Below the pieces are notes generated by a model. It was not told the DNA's origin and did not search any database. It worked only from the letters and a program-made list of their open reading frames with translations. Position numbers and translations under genes: made by a program. This document shows, piece after piece, positions 24,040 to 37,300 of a stretch of 64,000 nucleotides of DNA (positions are counted from its first letter, which is position 1; the number at the start of each line of letters is the position of its first letter). The DNA is taken from contig NC_085866.1 of NCBI RefSeq assembly GCF_034702125.1, positions 12,365,064 to 12,429,063 on the forward strand. The letters are read 5' to 3'. Source of the stretch: Engraulis encrasicolus (taxonomy: Eukaryota > Chordata > Actinopteri > Clupeiformes > Engraulidae).

Positions 24040-24960
24040 AGAATATCTATATGACCAAGGACCATACAAATATAATTGCTTTTAAAAAAGTGGTCATGTG
24101 TCTCACTTTACCCCGGAGACGGGGTACATTTCATAGACAGTGTCATCATTGACATAGGAATTAAGGATAACATGTCTACCAGCTGTGGAGAAGAGTATTA
24201 ACAATATTTAAAACCGTACTCAACATTACAGATTCATTTTCAATATCGCATTCTGCAGTTTTTTACTTTAGGCCAATCAGGGGCCTCCTGGCGGGTGCGG
24301 GCCCCTAGGCCACAGCCATATTGAGCCATATATGTTAATCTGGCCCTGCGTACAATTTATATGACTAACAATAAAACCGATTAATGTAATATTTCACAAA
24401 ATTGTGTTTTAGACCTTATTTACACATGTTTTATTATATTTTTAAGTGTCTCACTTTACCCCAAATCATTTGTCTCAGTTTACCCCATACCTAACCTGAT
24501 TTACATCATCTGGCTGCGTTCGGCTACGTCACGCGGGGGCGTTCCCATGCCTCACTACCCCAGGTGGTAAGAATCAGGTAACCCCATACCCACCTTTTTA
24601 GAAAAAACAACATGCCTGGCTTTTCAGGCCCATCTTAAACTAACATCAACCATATGGTTTCATGTGTTGGAAGTGCAGTAACATGTATAGTATACCTTTA
24701 TCTACCTGAATCTATTTTCTTTGCTGGAACAGTTGATCATATTGCGAAATTTTACTTTCATGTGCCAAAAACACATTTTTGTGAAAAAAGCATGGTTAAT
24801 AAAGCTAAACAACCATTTTTTCTTCTTGGTAATTAGGGAATGTGAGGGGGATGAAAACAATGTGGTAAAATGATAACAAATTTGTTCTAATGCTGAGATA
24901 GGCTATAGGGGGTGTCTCACATTACCCGGTGTCTCACTTTACCCCGCTCTCCAGTCCCAC
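24040..24960. repeat. Region with recurrent GTCTCACTTTACCCC motif
   Basis: 'gtctcactttacccc' or a one-base variant occurs at about 24099, 24447, 24472, 24913 and 24930, all in one orientation, in otherwise unique AT-rich sequence. It separates the two LINE fragments. The nature is unknown; it may be a MITE with subterminal repeats. Confidence 0.45.
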
Positions 24961-25020
24961 AGACCTGTATTAATACAGTACAGGGGGGGTGAAGTGTAGC
25001 TGTTCAGTAGAGAAAAAAAT

Positions 25021-25255
25021 CGGGAGGGGGTGGGGGTGGTTTAGGCAGTCCAGTCACCAATGACAATCTCTTTCATTGTGTCTTTCTGTGTGGTGTTGAA
25101 GAGCTGGATGGCCCTAGGAACAAATGACTTCCGTAGTCTGTCTGTACGGCAGGGGAAGGCCCGGAGTCTGTAGCTGAACACGCTCCTTTGGTTGGCCAGG
25201 GGTGCAGGGGGTGTCTGTCATTTTCCAGTATGGAGTCCAGTCTGCTCAATGTCCT
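25021..25255 (-). pseudogene. LINE C-terminal fragment, opposite orientation
   Basis: The minus strand encodes LRKSFVPRAIQLFNTTQKD then TMKEIVIGDW, the usual C-terminus of L2/Rex-type LINE ORF2. It faces the fragment at 23640-23970, so the two are separate insertions or one was inverted. Confidence 0.7.
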
Positions 25256-25257
25256 GT

Positions 25258-25556
25258 TTTCGGCTGTTGTAGTGAGGTACAGTACAGAAGAGTACAGTAT
25301 CATAGAGTACAGCGTAGTGCAGTACAGTACAGTTCAGTAGAATACAGTACAGTGCAGTTCGAGTAGAGTACAGTACAGTACAGTACAGTACAGTACAGTA
25401 CAGTACAGAGCACTACAGTAGAGTACAGTATAGTACAGTAAGGTACACTAGAGTAGAGTATATTACAGTACAGTACAGTACAGTGCAGCAGAGTACATTG
25501 CAGTACAGTAGAGTATATTACAGTTCATTATACTACAGCACAGTACAGTACAGTAT
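25258..25556. repeat. (ACAGT)n minisatellite
   Basis: About 300 bp of the pentamer 'acagt' with scattered substitutions ('agagt', 'atagt'). Confidence 0.95.
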
Positions 25557-26367
25557 AGTCTTGATGACCACATAGCCTTCACCATCTCCATATTCTGTTT
25601 TGACACTCTCTTCAGCCTCATTATCATTCTTGGTATTCATCCTTATGAACTATGAATGGTTTCTTTTTGTTGTGTAGTAAGATAAGCCCCCCCAACACTT
25701 TTTCAATGGTGTGGTGAGGGATGCAAATTATTGATTTGTGTCATCACAATTAATTGATAAACGATTAATTGATACTATTGTATGATGTTTGTATAGGCCT
25801 ACGTAGCTCTTTTGAATTTGTTCACTGTATGTAGGCCTACATGTAGGCTACAGCTGTTTAGCATTTAACACCTAATCCATCTACGGTACATGTCAAAACT
25901 GTCTCTTGACCAGGGTCTTGAAAAGGTTTTCGCTAACTCAACCCTGAAATATACATATTTTATCCACAGAAAAATGATTTTGAGTCTGGTATTAGGCCTA
26001 CCATGCAAAACTGATTTCATGTGCAAATTATAATTGATGAGTCATGCCCTCATTTGCATATCTTAACATCAAAATACAAAAAACATCCAATACAATTTTT
26101 TCTTCTCTTACCATCAGTAATCAACTGAGAAAGTTTCAAGGTGATATCTACTATTTAAGTTTTTTTTTGCCTAGGCCTATTCACCTATATAGTCTTGTTA
26201 TAACTTATATTTATGCTAATTATGCAAATTGCCCAAAGTGCAACTTCGGGCAACCAAGCTAAATCCCCTTCATTTGACCTATAGATGACATTTCTGCAAT
26301 AAAACTTTAGGGTACTCAACATTTCTGGGTTCAGTATAGGGACCTATGGGGATCACGACTGGACTAA
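25557..26367. other. Intergenic, nothing recognised
   Basis: No feature is supported before the TIR element beginning at 26368. Confidence 0.4.
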
Positions 26368-26742
26368 GGGACTGTACGTTATTTACCGGGGGGGGAGGGC
26401 TGGTGCGCTGGAAGTCCGGTCAAAAAAAAAAATCATGGCCCCCCCCTCCACCTCAATTTTTTTCCCCATGGCCCTCCCCCCATTTCAATTTTGTTTTCCC
26501 ATGGCCCTCCCCCTACAGGTAAAAAATAATTATGTAAAATTGGTAGATGAACAACCATCATGAGAACAGTCAGAGTATAGCCTACATCAAGGGCGGTTGT
26601 CTGCACTAGGCCTATTATGTGCTATCGATATCAGTGGATACCTAAGCCGCTAGAATCTACCTCTGCGGCTGCATGGGATGCCTTTTAACTCCACTGTCAC
26701 CAAGACAAATTGCCTTCACTATTTTTTTACGTGTTAAGTAAA

Positions 26743-26774
<32 letters not shown>

Positions 26775-29700
26775 TAATAAAAACTTCCATTTCAATACCA
26801 ATGTCGAGTTGTTACTACTGTAAACTACAAAGTGGAGAGAGTTTCCCCACCGCAGCTTCAATATTTCCCTGCTCGACAAGCAGCGCCTTTCACAAGGTAC
26901 GTTTTACATGTTCAGCACAGTAGCGAAGCCAGGGACGCAGGAACTGGTTTTGACCAGGGGGTGATGTGAAAAAAAATCTGGTTTTTAGATGCAATTTCCT
27001 GCGTTCTAATCAATTTTAGGGTGAGGAATGGCGAATCACATCTGAATAACTTCCTCATGTTTTATGTAGCCTAAACAAGGATGGCTAGATTTAACTTTTT
27101 TTTCTTTACATCTCACTTTGACACTATTAAGTTCATTGCGGAAGTGAAACGCGCACCTGATGTGGAGGTGAGGGCGCGTTCACGAGCAAATCGCGCTGCC
27201 TTGACAGTTTGTATCTTCAGCATGGGCAGTGTGCAATGTGTGAAATTAGAAGAAATGCTTTGACTAGGCTATGCGATGCACTCGTGAGAGGTGACCGGGC
27301 TTTCAAATAATTTAGATTTTCTTGCAATTGCGACTGTGGATCAGGTGCATCTCGATCAACCCTGTCCTGTCTCCCAGACCGCGCATAAAAGCACGCACGC
27401 ACACACACAGGCGCTCTACCTTCCCGAATGTAATTACACTCTGACGGCCAAAGAGTTCGGGATGTGATCGGAGCAAGAAGTAGGCTAAGCGCCAAAGCAG
27501 CTCGAGCCTAGCCTCGCGAGCCATCCTACGTACTTCCGCCAAAGAAATGAAATGGTAGTATTATGGGATGGTCAGGACCAGGCTAGCTCGAGCCATTGCT
27601 GGCTATTGATACAGGGAGAGTGAGAAAGCCACCTTTAGTTTGCATTTAACGTAGGCCATTAAGACGCATTAATAGGTGGTGCTATGGTGGTCAAATCAGC
27701 AGCAAGAGGCAAAAGGAACACATTGCCAAAACAGAACCAGTACAACATTCCAAAACATCCAACAATACTCATGAACGGGGTGACGTTTTCCATGTGCGTT
27801 ACGCCCATTTGTGGGGGGAAACAACCAAGTCAATTAGTGATGTTGGGGATTAATAAACGAAAGATATGGACCTGTAGACTAGCGTTGTTCACGCGCAACG
27901 TGCCGAAAACGTGTTGCGTTGCCGGTTGTTAAAATAATATAGCCAAACAGCCGTGGCTGAAGCATGGAATGTGTTCATTTAGGCTAGCCAATGTAGCATG
28001 TAAGTCAATGAGACATTCGGTTTGTTTTCACCCATAAAGGGGCGTGTAGCAACCCAATGTAAGTAGGCTGCCGGATGTGAGTGCCCGGATATCCGCCCGA
28101 GTATCTGCATGCATTTGCATTCATTTCCACCATCAGGAATGCTTTGCGGCACCACAGCTACCATATGTGAGTCGCGCTGTGTCGCCTGCCTGTCCCTTCT
28201 ATAATATGATTGTAGCCTACCATAACAACTCGCCTCGGCCCCGCCGAAAATATCCACCAGACCACCACGGGTCCTCTGGTGCTGTGACCGTTTTAGGATA
28301 TTTTTTCATATCCAATACTTGCACATCAAGAGTGACAATTCCATCATGGATGTTTAAACGATATGTGCGAATGCAGTCATGTTGAATTTAGGGTGGCCAA
28401 ACCATGCCATGTCATGAAGAACGTGCATCACATTATTTAAACAGCTCGTGTAAACAGTTATCCTGAGTGCCCGTGTCTTTTTGGAGATCGGAGGCTTGAT
28501 TAGCAAAGAGATGGGAGAGAAATTAGTTGTGCGCGCGCGCACACACATCTGCACAATATCCATCGGACACGAAGTTACTGGCTCCAATATTTCAGCGTCC
28601 CGTTTGATTCTGTACTGACACTTTTACGTTTACGTAGCACAATCAAATGAATAGGCTATTTCTAAATTATAGGCTATGCTATAGTCTCCAATGTGCCTAG
28701 TTTCACGTGTGGTTGGCATCACCAAATAATCTGCACAATATGTGGCATAACTTTTCGAGTGTTATTTAGACCGGGTAAAGTATCGAGCATGGTCTGTCCC
28801 TTAAATAATATTAAGAGTGTCCCGTAACAACTCGGTCTCGGCCCCCGCCGCAAGTAGGCTATCCTCCACCACGAAGGTCCTCTGATGTTGTGACCGTTTT
28901 GGGATATTTTCATATCATACAGAAATAAGAGCGTGCGCGCGCGCCTCTAGAATGGCTCCAATATTTATATTCAGCGCCCAGTTTAATTCTGCACTGACAC
29001 TTTTAAATGTACATGGCACAATCAAATGAGTAGGCTATGTCTAAATGTAGGCCTACTAGGCAGGCTCTGGTCACCAATCTGGCTTTGTTGTTTCTGTATC
29101 ACCAATAATAATGGCACAATATGCGGCATGATTTCGCGTGTTGTTTTTGCACCACCAAATAATAACTACACAATATGCGGCATAGCTGCTGTTTTCTAAC
29201 TCAGAGAGAAGGATATGCCCAGATATTCTTTTAACTTGTAGGATATCCTGATGTTATGTTTCACTAATGTAAGGAGTAAAACTTATCGAGTGCTAGCTAC
29301 ATTTAGACTGGGTAAACTCGTGACAATGCCTTCCGAAACGGGCTATTCTGTCTGTGACAGTGTATCTATTTTAGGCTATAGTCTTGTGCAAAACTTTTTA
29401 TTTAACATTGCGAATGGGCAGGATGATTTGCTTAGACACGCACATGCTTCAGAGCAGCTAGAACTGTGGAAGGTGACTGCTGCAGTTTTCAGCTCAGTCC
29501 TCCTGGATAATAAAAACAAAATAATGCCGACGAGAAGGTAACGCCGTTATCTTTTGATGGATTCCCTTTGGGTGCCCGGTTGAGACAGTTTAATTTTCAC
29601 ACCCAAATCAATTCGGTTTTAAGTTATAATTTGATATATAATTTATATATATATTGTTTATTATTTTGATGTTATTGGTCACCGGGCCTATTCTTTTGAT

Positions 29701-31025
29701 TGGGAGATCAAGGAACTCTCTGGTGTCGCCGAAACGGCGATGTGCTGTGGGCTCTTTACGCACGGCACCTATGTCCCTTCCATCTTCAGTCAGACTCAAA
29801 TCGGACCGAAATCAAGTAGCTGAGGTTAAACTGTCGTAAATACACGACCGAAATCGAGTAGCTGAGGTAAAATAGACGTAAATACTCGGGCGGATATCCG
29901 GGCACTCACATCCGGCATCCTACTTACATTGGGTTGCTACAGGGCGTAACGCAAATTTAAGAGCAAAGTACCCGGATGACCGTTCATGAGTATAGCACAG
30001 CCATTACACACCGCGGCAATTCAACTTTGACAACTGTGATGATGATAGACAAGCCAGGCACACTATCGGCTGTGCTCTCCTTCAGATTCACCCCATAGCC
30101 AACTCCGAGGCTAGGCTAGACTACCAGCAACCGGCAAGACCTAGCATACCAATACACGCTTCTACGAATCCAATCTCCACAGCAAGAAACAAAAGTACCT
30201 GACACGATGCACAACTTTGGTGACATTCCCTTCTCCCGTCACGCTTTAAATGTACATAATTCCTCGGTCCGTTTTTGTTCACCAAAGTGATGAGACTTCT
30301 CTTCACAACAAGTTAGCTCCTCCAATGGTTTCAAGACCTTATGATGCATGGCCAACACATCGCCGTTAATACCACTTTTATACTGTACCTTGACACCACA
30401 AGCTAACAAAACAAACTCGCGTCACTGCACCGTTCTACCAAAGTACGTATAGGCCTAGGTACTGTTCTTTCCGGTCTGGTTGGGGTCTAAAAGTTCTTTG
30501 AACACAGATGTAGCACACGGCGGTGCCAATAAATAAAATCATGACTTACGAGATCTGTGACCACCAGTTGACTACAACACCTCTCCAAAATTCCTCTGGA
30601 AATGCCCATTCAATTCGTTGTCAAAACTTCCCAAACTATAGTTCACCTCAGCTAGTTTGTTATTTGCTCACGGGCATTTTCTACGATGCTCAATGTTCCT
30701 CCGTAGCACTAGCAACTACAGTGAAAGAGAGTCAGCGCGGGCAATCTACAGTAGCTGCACCTGATAGTTTTTTGACTACAGATACACGCTTCAGTGTATG
30801 CACCGGGACCGTGCATCGCAAAGCGATGTGTTTCAGAGCATGTTTTATTATTGTTTAAAAAAATAAATAAAAATAAAATAAAATAAATTCGGTTTTTTCT
30901 CCATGGCCCCCCCCTAACTCCGATTTTTTTTGCCATGGCCCTCCCCTCCACCTCATTTTTTTTCATCATGGCCCTCCCCCCCCTACGCACCAGCCCTCCC
31001 CCCCCGGTAAATTACGAACAGTCCC
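26368..31025. mobile_element. 4.66-kb TIR DNA element, PIF/Harbinger-like ends, degraded interior
   Basis: The left end 'gggactgtacgttatttacc' is inverted at the right end, 'ggtaaattacgaacagtccc' (to 31025), continuing through the G-run and 'agggctggtgcg'. The flanking 'taa' (26365-26367 and 31026-31028) is a 3-bp duplication as made by PIF/Harbinger elements. Next to both ends lie C-rich blocks with 'catggccctcccc' units. These are in the same orientation at both ends, although the TIRs are inverted. The interior lacks any long ORF. It contains an inverted segment pair (28042-28105 versus 29882-29941, 'gcccggatatccgcccgagt') and a tandem duplication (28222-29050). It is probably a non-autonomous or rotted copy with nested material. 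Confidence 0.65.
28222..29050 (+). repeat. Imperfect tandem duplication inside the TIR element
   Basis: Unit 1 (~28222-28690) and unit 2 (~28826-29050) share 'taacaactcg', 'gttgtgaccgtttt'-type text, a GCGCGC tract, 'tggctccaatattt', 'ctgacacttt' and 'cacaatcaaatga'. Divergence is substantial. A shorter echo ('caccaaataat', 'cacaatatgcggcat') follows to 29190. Confidence 0.65.
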
Positions 31026-31295
31026 TAATAGCCTTTCATTTCAGCCTAGGCCTAGACTGCAGAAGAGGCTTCTAAAGTTAGTTAACCTATCTGAACAATT
31101 ATTAGTTGAATGCTTCTAGGCACAAAGTGTCCTGAAACCCTGCAAACACTTCACAAACTTGCACACACAAGCCATACAATACATGTTCGAAGAGCGTCTT
31201 TCTTTTGTGGTAGGCTATCGTTGTTGTTCTCTCTCGTGAAGCATCTTGAATCTCTGTGCAAGTCTCTCTGCTCTGGGCCTATGTGTAGCACAGCG

Positions 31296-31309
31296 GTTGC
31301 CAAGGCAAC
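31296..31309 (+). promoter_or_regulatory. RFX X-box upstream of ttll9
   Basis: GTTGCCAAGGCAAC is a perfect two-half-site palindrome matching the RFX consensus (GTNRCC-N2-RGYAAC). It lies 85-98 bp upstream of the ttll9 start codon. RFX factors drive ciliary genes, and TTLL9 is an axonemal enzyme, so direct regulation is a reasonable inference. Confidence 0.75.
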
Positions 31310-31393
31310 GACACGCTACACGAAGAGAGAATCACTCACATGCAGCGTAGAAGAATTCGCTGGTGCAGCGGAATGTAGGTTATCTGATCTGAG

Positions 31394-34300
31394 ATGTCCA
31401 AAAGTAAGGTAAGGGACGGCATTTTAAAGTATTTTGCATATGTCATATATTTAAGATGCCTTCAGTGTTGTTGCGCCAGTTTACATGCGGAACTAAAATT
31501 AGCCAAAGCAGGAAACCTGTTCGCAGGTAGATACAATAACAAGATGCACGGTTTGTGGATTGAACAATTTCCTTCGGGCAGTGCAGTCTGTCCTTATAAT
31601 CAAAATGATGACAGTAGCCTACATGTAGGCCTAATATTGCAGCACGCATTTGTTTTACAGACTGGCGGGTACAAAGGACCTTTTCAGAAGAAAAAAGAGG
31701 GGTGAGTGAAGATAAATTATTCAGAGCCCAATTCAACTCATTATCTGGTGTCTAACGATGCTGCTGATGGTTAACCCAAAAAAATGTTTCATCAGAGAAC
31801 TGAGGAGTACTTTTAGGTACAAATGTGGACTGACCAACACCATCCAAGACGTCTTGCGCCAAAGGCCTGGATGGATAGAGGTCAAAGAGTAAGTAACTTG
31901 TATAGGCCTAGCCTACTATACATCCAGTCAGAGTGGGCAAGGGTTTCCAAACTTTACAATGACAGAGCTCCACTTTACCATTCCTAGGCTATATACCGGT
32001 ATTCCAGCTAAGGGCCCCCTTTACGGGTCGTGCATGCCATACTTTTTTGTTTATCTTATTTTACTTTGGTGTACATAGTTATTCAGTGTATTCAATTCTT
32101 TGTTTTGTTTTGCTATGCTTTTCTTGTCAACCTTTCCGCAGCCCCCCCTAGCACACCCTTGCAGCCCATCAGGGGTCCCTGGCCCCTACATTGAAAACCG
32201 CTGGAGTAGGCTAGTTACAACACTGGAGAGTCAAATTACATCTTCCCCTCTTCCTATTCATAGAGCAGTAGGCCTATGTCTTTATGATTCCATCCATTAA
32301 AACAGCTCTCAAACACCAGTAGCACTAAAATAACCTCCATGAGGGGCTCCATCGCCACATGTTTTACTGTAGACAGGCAGTCACCATGCATTTTCCTTTG
32401 TATTTTTCATCTCCAACAACATACAGTTTTGATGCCATCAGGTCTAAAAATGATTGATCATGGGCTCCAAGTGGCCTTCATTTTTGTCAGAATTAGCCCT
32501 GGCCAACTCTGGGCTGCAGAAGAGGCTTCTTTGTAGACGACACCAGTGGTGTAGTCTATTATTTTGTGGTGGGTATACTGTATATTTGAGCATTTTTTGA
32601 AGTAGGTATACTATATATTCGTGCCATTCTATATAATGGATCAATCGCTTTTAAGTGGGTATACTGAAATCCCAAAATGTTTGAAGTGGGTACAATGCTT
32701 ATACCTGCGTTCTAGACTACGCCACTGGACGACACCCACATGCGCCATTCCTTGCCATGTGCAGCATATTGTGTCATGGGAAATCACACCCGATTAGATT
32801 CTACTTTTATTTCCTGTGAATGTCTGTGGCCCACCTGAACGTCTCTTTGAAACAGTTGCAGATCCATCTGTTCTAAAGTTTTGGACTACCGGTACTTTAG
32901 ATGCAGTGTTTCATTGGGGTGTACTCATTACTGAACCATTCCAATTTCCCCAAAACTGAAATATGTAAACATATCTATCAAAGTATAGCCCAGTGGTTTA
33001 AAAAAATCTTTAATAGGTCTAAAAGGGAGTCCCAGCAGAAAACATTTGGGAACCACAGGTGTAGCCAATGTTAAATACTGTATACTGTAAACTATAAAAA
33101 ATGGGGTAACACTTTCTTTTAGGGATACATCTATTAGCACTAATACATACAATGTCCTGTATAAGTAACTTGTAAGCTTAAGGCATGTACAAAGCAAAAT
33201 CAAACATTTGTTAGGCATGTATTCGCAAATGTCTTGTTCATGCACAATAAGGGATTTATTATCAATTTAACCTTAATAAGGACCTAGTAGGCCTTATCGT
33301 TTGCTTATTACATGCCTTACAAGTTACTTATGCAGGCATTAACATTGTATGTATTAGTGCTAATAGATGTATCCCTAAAATAAAGTGTTACCAAAAATGC
33401 TACACTTTCAGTGATGGTGAGTGGGACTTCAACTGGTGTGATGTTGGATGGCTGCGAGAGAACTATGATCATTCCTACATGGAGGAACATGTGCGAATAT
33501 GCCATTTTCGTAATCACTATGAGGTAAGAAGGTAAGGTCTCTAATTCAATAGGTTTGACATACTGTATTTTATGTGTTTTTTTTTTTCTTGCGTCTTCAT
33601 CGCAAACACTACTAGTCTGTGGACTGTCTGAGTATTTTGCTATACTGTAGGCCTACTGTGGCCATGAACAGGGAAGCCAACAGGGGGGTGGGGGGGGATG
33701 GGTCAGTTGTCCTGGGCCCAGTGAGCGAGAGGGCCAGAAATGGATCCTCACTACATTCTATGTATTGACAGGGGGGCCCTTTCAGATGCTTATGTCAAAG
33801 CTGTCAGCGGCTCTAGGCATTAACCCCCATCTTCCTTTTCCTCTGTGTATTCCCAGTTAACAAGAAAGAACCTGATGGTGAAAAACCTGAAGAGATACCG
33901 GAAATCCCTGGAGCGAGAATCGGGGCGCCTGGAAGCAACCAAGTGTGACTTCTTCCCACGGACCTTTGAGCTGCCCAGCGAGTACCACCTCTTCGTGGAG
34001 GAGTTCAAACGTAGTCCGGGTAGCACTTGGATCATGAAGCCAGTGAGTAGCACAGCAGGCACCTATGATGAATCACATGTCATGACGAGAAAATTGGAAG
34101 AATGTTGTGCAAATTCTGTGTGTGAGAGGTTCAGTCGCAGGAGGAGAGAAGTGCTGCACACTCTCGAGTTGTATAAACAAGTTTTTAATGTGGCAACGTT
34201 TCCTCTCTCCTCCTGTGAGAGGTTCAGTGTAACAATAACCCTCCTGAGAACTTTGGAAGAATGTTGTGCAAATTCTGTGTGTGTGAGGTTCGGTCTAACA

Positions 34301-37300
34301 ATAACCCTCCTGTGCTGTCAGGTGGCCAGATCTCAGGGGAAAGGTATTTTTCTTTTCCGCAAACTCAAAGACATCATGGACTGGAAAAAGGTGAACTTTT
34401 TTTATGAACATAGTTGTAATGTTTGTGAATCATGTTAAACAATGTGTGTGCAGTGTACTCACTGTTAGCCTCCAGCTGCCAAAACCATTCCACAGATCTG
34501 TTAGTTTAGTACAATGCTACAAAAAATATTTGGACTCTTAATATTTGGACTCTACTGCTAAAGAGAGTTACAATTGTTTTTCTACCCAAACATTACAGGC
34601 ATTTTATTTTGGTTTCTTTGCTTTAGGATGGAACCCGGTCAGAGGAGCAAAGAGACGAAACTCAAGTTGAGAGCTATGTTGCCCAGCGTTACATTGAGAA
34701 CCCCTACCTCATCAGTGGTGACAAAAGACTTGAATTGACACACTTGTACACACACACATTTTAATTCTTTATTTGTGCCCACGATTCAAAATTGACTTTC
34801 CATAGACACAAATTTACCAGTTGACAAAATACTCAGGCATGAACTAGATAGTGTGTACTACAGTGATCAGCAGTCCATCCATAGTAGCTATTTTTCAGCA
34901 AGCTGTAAGAATAGTTAGTATACCATCATAGAAGCTTGTATGCTGGTTCAATTAATATGTCTAAAATGTTTCAATCTGTTCATAGGGAGGAAGTTTGACC
35001 TGAGGGTGTATGTTCTGGTGACGTCGGTAAGTTCAGCTCCTTCAGACTTGTATTCTATTGGGAAGTACATACAGTAACAGACTTTGCATATAGAGCATTC
35101 ACACCTTAACACACACAACCTGATTCATTATACTACAGACACACCATGGATATTTGCTACAAACCCTTCTTCAGTACAGTCCACCATAAATCCACACCAC
35201 ATCCACAGCGCATACTTAAGTCGGGCTCAAACTACACAACTTTAAAATCGTATCAGATTTTGACATTGGGTTGCGCAGCACACATAAAGAGAATCGCAAC
35301 TGTCAATCTTATCCCCGATTGTAAACACAGAGGCAATGGCCAACATTCTATTTTGAGTCACAAATATCAAACACTGTTTTATATCTACGATTTGTGGTCA
35401 GCGACTCTTTGAACCAGCAAAATTATTAATATTTCATTTTATTTTAAAATTATATCATATTTTTGGCGGCTTTTTATGCCTTTATTATGACAGGACAGTA
35501 GTAGAGAGACAGGAAATTAGTGGGGAGAGACGGGCAGGGCTTGGCAAATGGGTCGCCGGTGTAGCAGTCGAGTGCTCAGCCGATTGAACCCACACCAAAC
35601 TTCTATTGTAGAATGTCACACACGGCGAAGAAATTTTGTCCAACGATCAGTTGCGATGGTCCTGGGGGGTAACGTTCCACCGATTGTTGTAAAGGCGGTT
35701 TTCTAGTGTTGTAGCGCTCGAGACCGGTCTTGGTCTTAACACATTGAGTACCGACGACGTAATAATGCGTTTTTCACGCCCATGCGTTGTATACCAAAAC
35801 GTAAAAATGCGTTTTTGCATTTAAATATCATATTTTGAATCTACACCCTTCAATGGACAATATATGTGATTTTGGTAGCTCTGTGATGGACATAAATGAC
35901 AACATTTGCAGTCCAAAGTTGTTTGATTGTTATGATGTTTGAGTGTTATGATTTGGATATTTTAATTTAACTTACCAAGATGTCTGGATGCCAACCCATG
36001 TCGCCTATCGCGCTGCCTGCATTGATTTCCCTAGTACGGTCACTGTAGCATGTGTTGTCTCTGACTTCACGCAATAGGTAAACACCATTGTATAGTGCCT
36101 GGAGTATCTTGAACTTTCTGGACTTGCTAGACCTTTACCAGATCCTTGGATCCAAATGGCACCCGATATGTGATTGCAGTAATGCGCTCCGATTTGGACG
36201 TTTGATCGCCAAAAAGATAAGTTTCTGTGTCTTCCTGTATGTGAGAAGCCAGAAGCTAGCATGGCTACATATCATGATTCCCTGATTGTCGCTCCCAACG
36301 CAGGACGCTCCCCTGTCGGCTCGCTCCCACTAGCCAGACTATCGATCCGGGTGGGACTACACGTCCGGGAGTGATAGAAACACCTGGGACTACACGTCCG
36401 GGAGCGATATCAGTTGGGAGTGTCCATCTGCCACCGCATATGATTCGGATCGGATGGGCTAGGCTATCTAAGCATCACATCATTTGGATTTGTTGTCAAT
36501 GTTGGGCTATTATTTCGGGAGTCATCGGGAGCTATTTTAGCAAATGTCTCACCCTCTGCATGTGTGCAAAGAGTTTGTGATCAGTCCACGTGAAAAACGG
36601 GGATTTCAAAGGACATCGATCGCTGGTGTCGTAGTGTGACAGAGCAGGAGGTGTGCTGCCGTATTCGTGAATCGTGCTATGTTGTTGTTTCCCTAGTAGC
36701 CTACGATCGGTAGCGTGTATTGTATTGTGTCTGACTTCACGCAATAGGTAAACACAGAGACCATTGTATATCGTGCCAGGAGTATCTTGAACTTTCTGGG
36801 CTTGCTACCTAGACCTTTACCAGCTCCTTGGATCAAAATGGCACCCGAATTGTAATTGGAGTAATGCGCTCCGATTTAGAAGTTTGATCGCCAACCAGAT
36901 AAGTTTATTTGATTATTCACCCCTATGTTGAACTGTCTTCCTGTATGTGAAAAGCCAGAAGCTAGCATAGATGGCTACATATGGATCGGATGGGCTACAT
37001 CTAAGCATCATATCATTGGGATTTGTTGTCAATGTTGGGCTATTATTTCGGGAGTCATCGGGAACTATTTTAGCAAATGTCCGACCTTCTGCATGTGTGC
37101 AAAGAGCTTGTGTTCAGTCTGTGTGAAAAACGTGGATTTCGAAGGGCATTGATTGCCGGTGTCGTAGTGGTTTAGAGCAGGAGGTGTGTCTTGACGTGCA
37201 GGAAGATGTGTGTCAGAGCTAACCTTGCACCAAATTGTGATTAAAACCAACTCATCCCCTTTCAAACTCGTCACCTCTGAAGAAGCGCACCCTTCACAAA

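Noticed and set aside
27684..27932. THAP-like 'PKTCCVAGC' at the end of a short frame
   Set aside because: Only the first Cys motif is present, a GTG replaces the start codon and a stop follows at once; too little to call a THAP transposase remnant.
33845..34438. 197-residue continuous frame in ttll9
   Set aside because: It reads through an intron holding a repeat insertion; real exons are 33857-34042 and 34322-34390, joined at KP|VARSQ.
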